The notes under the pieces are model-generated. The model did not search any database, was not told where the DNA came from, and saw only the letters and a program-made list of their open reading frames with translations. The position numbers and the translations under genes were made by a program. A DNA stretch of 64,000 bases from Limnovirga soli (GTDB lineage: Bacteria; Bacteroidota; Bacteroidia; Chitinophagales; Chitinophagaceae): positions 186,001 through 250,000 of the forward strand of contig NZ_WHPF01000009.1 in the NCBI RefSeq assembly GCF_013106755.1. Direction: 5' to 3'. Below, piece by piece: positions 61,084 through 64,000 of the stretch. Numbering within the stretch: the first letter of the stretch is position 1; each line of letters starts with the position of its first letter.

Positions 61084-62994
61084 CTAGCTATCTTTTTTTA
61101 CAAATACAATACGGTTACGATCGGCTTTATACATGGCTTCGTAATATTTTACCAGCTCAGTATAATCGGTGGCGGGGAATTGATTTTTATCGCATATTTC
61201 TGTGCGTACTAATTCTATTTTATTACCCTGCACTTTATAGCTGATGCTGTAGCTGCCAAACTTATTGTTTATGCTGGTATTTGCCGGAATGGCTTCGGGC
61301 GTATACCCTGCTGGTATGGTAATGCTAATGCTATCTATTTCTTTATAGGCATCGGCAATATATATGGGGTTAACCCTGGCAGAATCTTTTGATAATTTGG
61401 CGTTTGATTTATTAAATAAATTGGGCTGTATAAATAGCCGTTTACCCGAAACGGTGGCATAGGCGGTAGAGCTTATTTGCAGCAATTCATCGGCCGAAGG
61501 CATGATATCCTGGTGCTCGGTATAATCAAATTTTTCTACTTTGTAAGTAGGCAAATTAATGGCATTGTTTAAATATTTTTCGCGTATTTCTTTGCTTGCA
61601 TCGTGAATGAGTGAATGAGGTAATTCTTCTTTTATACCAGTGAAATTGGTATTTACAGTGGCAGATAGGTCGCCGGTTTCGCTAATGGTGGCAATTACTT
61701 TTCTGATTTGTTGATTTTCTTTTGAGGTGTACCTGGGGGTACGTACCACATGCCCGCCATCATCGGCAATTAGCAATGCTTCCCGGTTACCGGTAAATGA
61801 ACCCATAAAGCCTGCGGATTCTGTTTGGCTGGTACACTCCAGCCAGATGGTATCTTTACCGTTGGGTACACAACAAATGGCATGATTGAAATAGGGAGCC
61901 GGAAAATCATCTGTTAATCCATCATTTACTTTTTTACCAGAATTGATAAGTACATAATTAGCTTTGATACCAGCTTCTTTTAGGAGGCTTACCATAAAGT
62001 TGGACAGTGCTTTACAATCGCCATATTTATTGGTAGAAACTGAAGCTGCATCAAATGGTTGCCAACCGCTAATGCCAATAACAATATTGATATAACGGGT
62101 ATTGGACTGCATGTATTTATACAGTGCTTTTATTTTTTCCTCTTTTGTATTTAACCCATTTACTATGCGGTGCACATCGTTTCGCACGTTTTCGGGTAGT
62201 GCATCCCTGTCTTTATTTAAGTCAATAACAAATTTTCCAAAGCTTTGCCAGCTACTCATATTGCCCTGGTAATTGCCATAGGTAAATTCTGTTGGCGCAA
62301 TAAATACATTGGTAAATAATTCAAAAAAAGAAGGACTTAATGGTTCATAAACAACAGGAGGTTTATTACTGATTTCCCAGGTATAGGTACTGCCATTGGC
62401 ATCATTTATAATGCGTGGTTTACCAGGGTATTGTATGGCTTTTATGCGCAGGTTATAATTGGGCGGTGTTTCTACAATAAATTTACTGTTTTGTACCCCG
62501 TAATAATAGTTTTTAAAGGGAAGCCAATAGGGTAAAAAGAAAATACTGTTATAGGTTTGTTCATCCTCGTATTCAATGGTATAGGGATATTGTTTCCAGT
62601 TGAAATTATGGCTTTTGGTACGATCATCCCTTATCAGGCTCATACCATCTCTTACAGCAACATCTTCAATATCTTTTTTCTTTACCGATTTTATTTTTTT
62701 GCCCATGGCATCATACAAATTGCCCGAGATATCAGACAAGTCTTCCATTTTATTGTATGAGTTGGAATACGCTGCATAATCATCCCCATCCTCGTTAAAA
62801 ATGGTGATGGCATATTTATGCTGAATAATGGCTTTGCTATTTGATTTGATAATGATATGCAACTCTTCATATCGGGTAACAGCGTCTGCTTTTTTTGAGA
62901 TGGAATCTGGTATTAGCTGTACATTATAATTTTGGGCCTGTACCATGCCGCCAATAGCAGACAGCAGAAGGGCCAGTATGATGTTGTTTCTCAT
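61084..62994 (-). CDS. DUF3857 and transglutaminase-core secreted protein
   Basis: A 636-residue protein with signal peptide (NIILALLLSAIGGMVQAQ). The N-terminal half (YEELHIIIKSNSKAIIQHKYAITIFNEDGDDYA...) is DUF3857-like. The transglutaminase core has the catalytic Cys region STNKYGDCKALSNFMVSLLKEAGIKANYVLI, followed by FNHAICCV and DTIWLECTSQ, which supply the likely His and Asp. The C-terminal part is beta-rich (DUF3858-like). The cellular role is unknown. It begins where the second such gene ends (one-base stop/start overlap). Confidence 0.85.
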   Translation of the reverse strand: MRNNIILALLLSAIGGMVQAQNYNVQLIPDSISKKADAVTRYEELHIIIKSNSKAIIQHKYAITIFNEDGDDYAAYSNSYNKMEDLSDISGNLYDAMGKKIKSVKKKDIEDVAVRDGMSLIRDDRTKSHNFNWKQYPYTIEYEDEQTYNSIFFLPYWLPFKNYYYGVQNSKFIVETPPNYNLRIKAIQYPGKPRIINDANGSTYTWEISNKPPVVYEPLSPSFFELFTNVFIAPTEFTYGNYQGNMSSWQSFGKFVIDLNKDRDALPENVRNDVHRIVNGLNTKEEKIKALYKYMQSNTRYINIVIGISGWQPFDAASVSTNKYGDCKALSNFMVSLLKEAGIKANYVLINSGKKVNDGLTDDFPAPYFNHAICCVPNGKDTIWLECTSQTESAGFMGSFTGNREALLIADDGGHVVRTPRYTSKENQQIRKVIATISETGDLSATVNTNFTGIKEELPHSLIHDASKEIREKYLNNAINLPTYKVEKFDYTEHQDIMPSADELLQISSTAYATVSGKRLFIQPNLFNKSNAKLSKDSARVNPIYIADAYKEIDSISITIPAGYTPEAIPANTSINNKFGSYSISYKVQGNKIELVRTEICDKNQFPATDYTELVKYYEAMYKADRNRIVFVKKDS

Positions 62995-64000
62995 TACTGA
63001 ATTTTTTTAAATACAATCTGCTCTGCTTGTTTTTGTACCACGAAAGTGTAGAAATCCCTGAGTGTTTCATAATCTTCAGGTTCAAATAAGGCTTTTTTCA
63101 ATACCAGTCTGCATCTTAATTGTATTTGGGTACTGCTGGCTGCAATAATATATTCAAACATGCCTTCATCTTCATTTAGTTTAATGCGGGCCGATTTAGG
63201 CAGCTCATCTATTTTATAACCTGCCGGTATTTCCATGTTCAATACATAGGTTTTATCCTCACGTGACAACATTTCTACCGGATAATACCTATTGGCCGCC
63301 GTAAAAGGGTTTGTTTTTTCGGCATCTGCCAATATCGGGTTAAAATAAATAATGTCTTCATCGTTGAAACCAAAGTTCATATCGTATTTTACAGTAATGG
63401 GCTCCTCATATATCTTTAAAGAGTCTATTTCTATATTGCTTAGTTCGGGCTCAATTGTAAAGCTCTTTTTTAGATCTTCCAGATAGGCTTCAGGTTTGGT
63501 TTTATAAAACAACTCCCGCATATCCATCGATTCAAAATTGCCATATTGCGTAGACACGGACGCAGATATTTTTTTGCCGTCGTTTATGGCAAAAACTGAG
63601 GTCATTTTCACTTCTGTAATTGAGTCGGATGATAATTCAACCAAAGCAGGGTAGGTATCAATTACACGTGCAGAATTATTGATATCGCGGCGCGGTAATT
63701 TTCCAAATCCAAGCCTGCTTTCACTTGCATCCAGTAAATAATATTGATCACCTATTTTTACCCGGCAAATCACATAATTGAACTTATTCAACAAAGGGTA
63801 TACTTCATTTGAAAATCCATTATTCCTGGTACTTAACAAAGCCGGTGCCGCTTCAAAATTCAGGCGCTTTAAGGCGGCTACAAGCAACAAGTTAAGGTCT
63901 GCTACCGACCCACTCTTGGTATCATATACCTTTTTTAAAGTAGTGCTTACAAATATTGCACTATAATCCGTGCAGTTATAATTATCCCTGACATATTCAT
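62994..64000 (-). CDS. DUF3857/transglutaminase-like protein, 5' part outside window
   Basis: The C-terminal part of a second protein of the same family; the frame is open to the window edge. The segment matching the transglutaminase nucleophile reads TKSGSVADLNLLLVAALKRL, so the Cys seen in its neighbour (GDC) appears replaced by Val or Ser, and the domain may be inactive. The rest resembles the C-terminal beta-rich region (YYPVEMLSREDKTYVLNMEIPAGYKIDELPKS). It probably forms an operon with the gene at 61084. Confidence 0.8.
   Translation of the reverse strand, partial: EYVRDNYNCTDYSAIFVSTTLKKVYDTKSGSVADLNLLLVAALKRLNFEAAPALLSTRNNGFSNEVYPLLNKFNYVICRVKIGDQYYLLDASESRLGFGKLPRRDINNSARVIDTYPALVELSSDSITEVKMTSVFAINDGKKISASVSTQYGNFESMDMRELFYKTKPEAYLEDLKKSFTIEPELSNIEIDSLKIYEEPITVKYDMNFGFNDEDIIYFNPILADAEKTNPFTAANRYYPVEMLSREDKTYVLNMEIPAGYKIDELPKSARIKLNEDEGMFEYIIAASSTQIQLRCRLVLKKALFEPEDYETLRDFYTFVVQKQAEQIVFKKIQ

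Noticed and set aside
1-64000. tRNA or rRNA genes
   Set aside because: I found no cloverleaf-like segment or rRNA signature by reading; a covariance-model scan would be needed to exclude them fully.

Overview
The window looks like a chromosomal segment of a Bacteroidota bacterium, most likely family Chitinophagaceae. The supporting signs are TAnnTTTG-type -7 promoter boxes, few Shine-Dalgarno sites, a Wza lipoprotein plus Wzc tyrosine kinase and an UpxY/NusG-like factor heading a polysaccharide locus, MetG with a fused tRNA-binding domain, and DUF3857/transglutaminase proteins. The genus cannot be named from sequence alone.

Layout. (1) 1-11.0 kb, minus strand: branched-chain amino acid synthesis, read as leuA-leuB and then ilvE-ilvD-DinB-ilvB-ilvN-PfpI-VOC-ilvC. 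leuCD and ilvA are not in the window. Just upstream of ilvE is a complete-looking ribosome-mediated attenuator: a TTTG-N19-TATTTTCG promoter, a 27-codon leader peptide with 17 Leu/Ile/Val residues, a possible antiterminator segment over its stop codon, and a strong terminator. (2) 11.2-13.0 kb: a conserved helical-repeat protein and a small unknown gene with a Crp-like palindrome upstream. (3) 13.6-45.4 kb, plus strand: a surface or exopolysaccharide locus with wza, wzc, upxY, neuA-neuB-neuC (a nonulosonic acid such as sialic acid), a Wzm/Wzt ABC exporter, a sulfotransferase, about twelve glycosyltransferases, a methyltransferase-like protein, an asparagine synthetase, an O-antigen polymerase/ligase, a GNAT acetyltransferase, a DegT aminotransferase, an initiating sugar-1-phosphate transferase and a PHP tyrosine phosphatase. 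(4) 45.7-64 kb: ychF, an SpmAB-like membrane protein, an amine oxidase, a BlaR1/BlaI pair with two visible operators, metG, a fused fadB-type enzyme, membrane and secreted unknowns, and two tandem DUF3857/transglutaminase proteins, the second cut by the window edge.

The most striking structure is not a gene. About 25 intergenic loci carry members of one family of short (about 80 bp) palindromic elements. Three classes share a common frame but have exchanged cores: A (GTACAAGTGTGCGACGCAA), B (CTTGCCACGCTCGGTTC) and C (TTGCGTCGCAATC followed by TTCATC). Four loci are pairs of class A ends in inverted orientation around heptamer (TCACCNN-like) repeat tracts, resembling BIMEs or MITEs. They sit in nearly every larger gap, within operons and at most module boundaries of the polysaccharide locus. 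In several cases they create false N-terminal extensions of the adjacent gene. No transposase that could move them is present in the window.

Starts were chosen by family N-termini and by excluding repeat-derived codons. All function calls are by eye from motifs; no database search was run.
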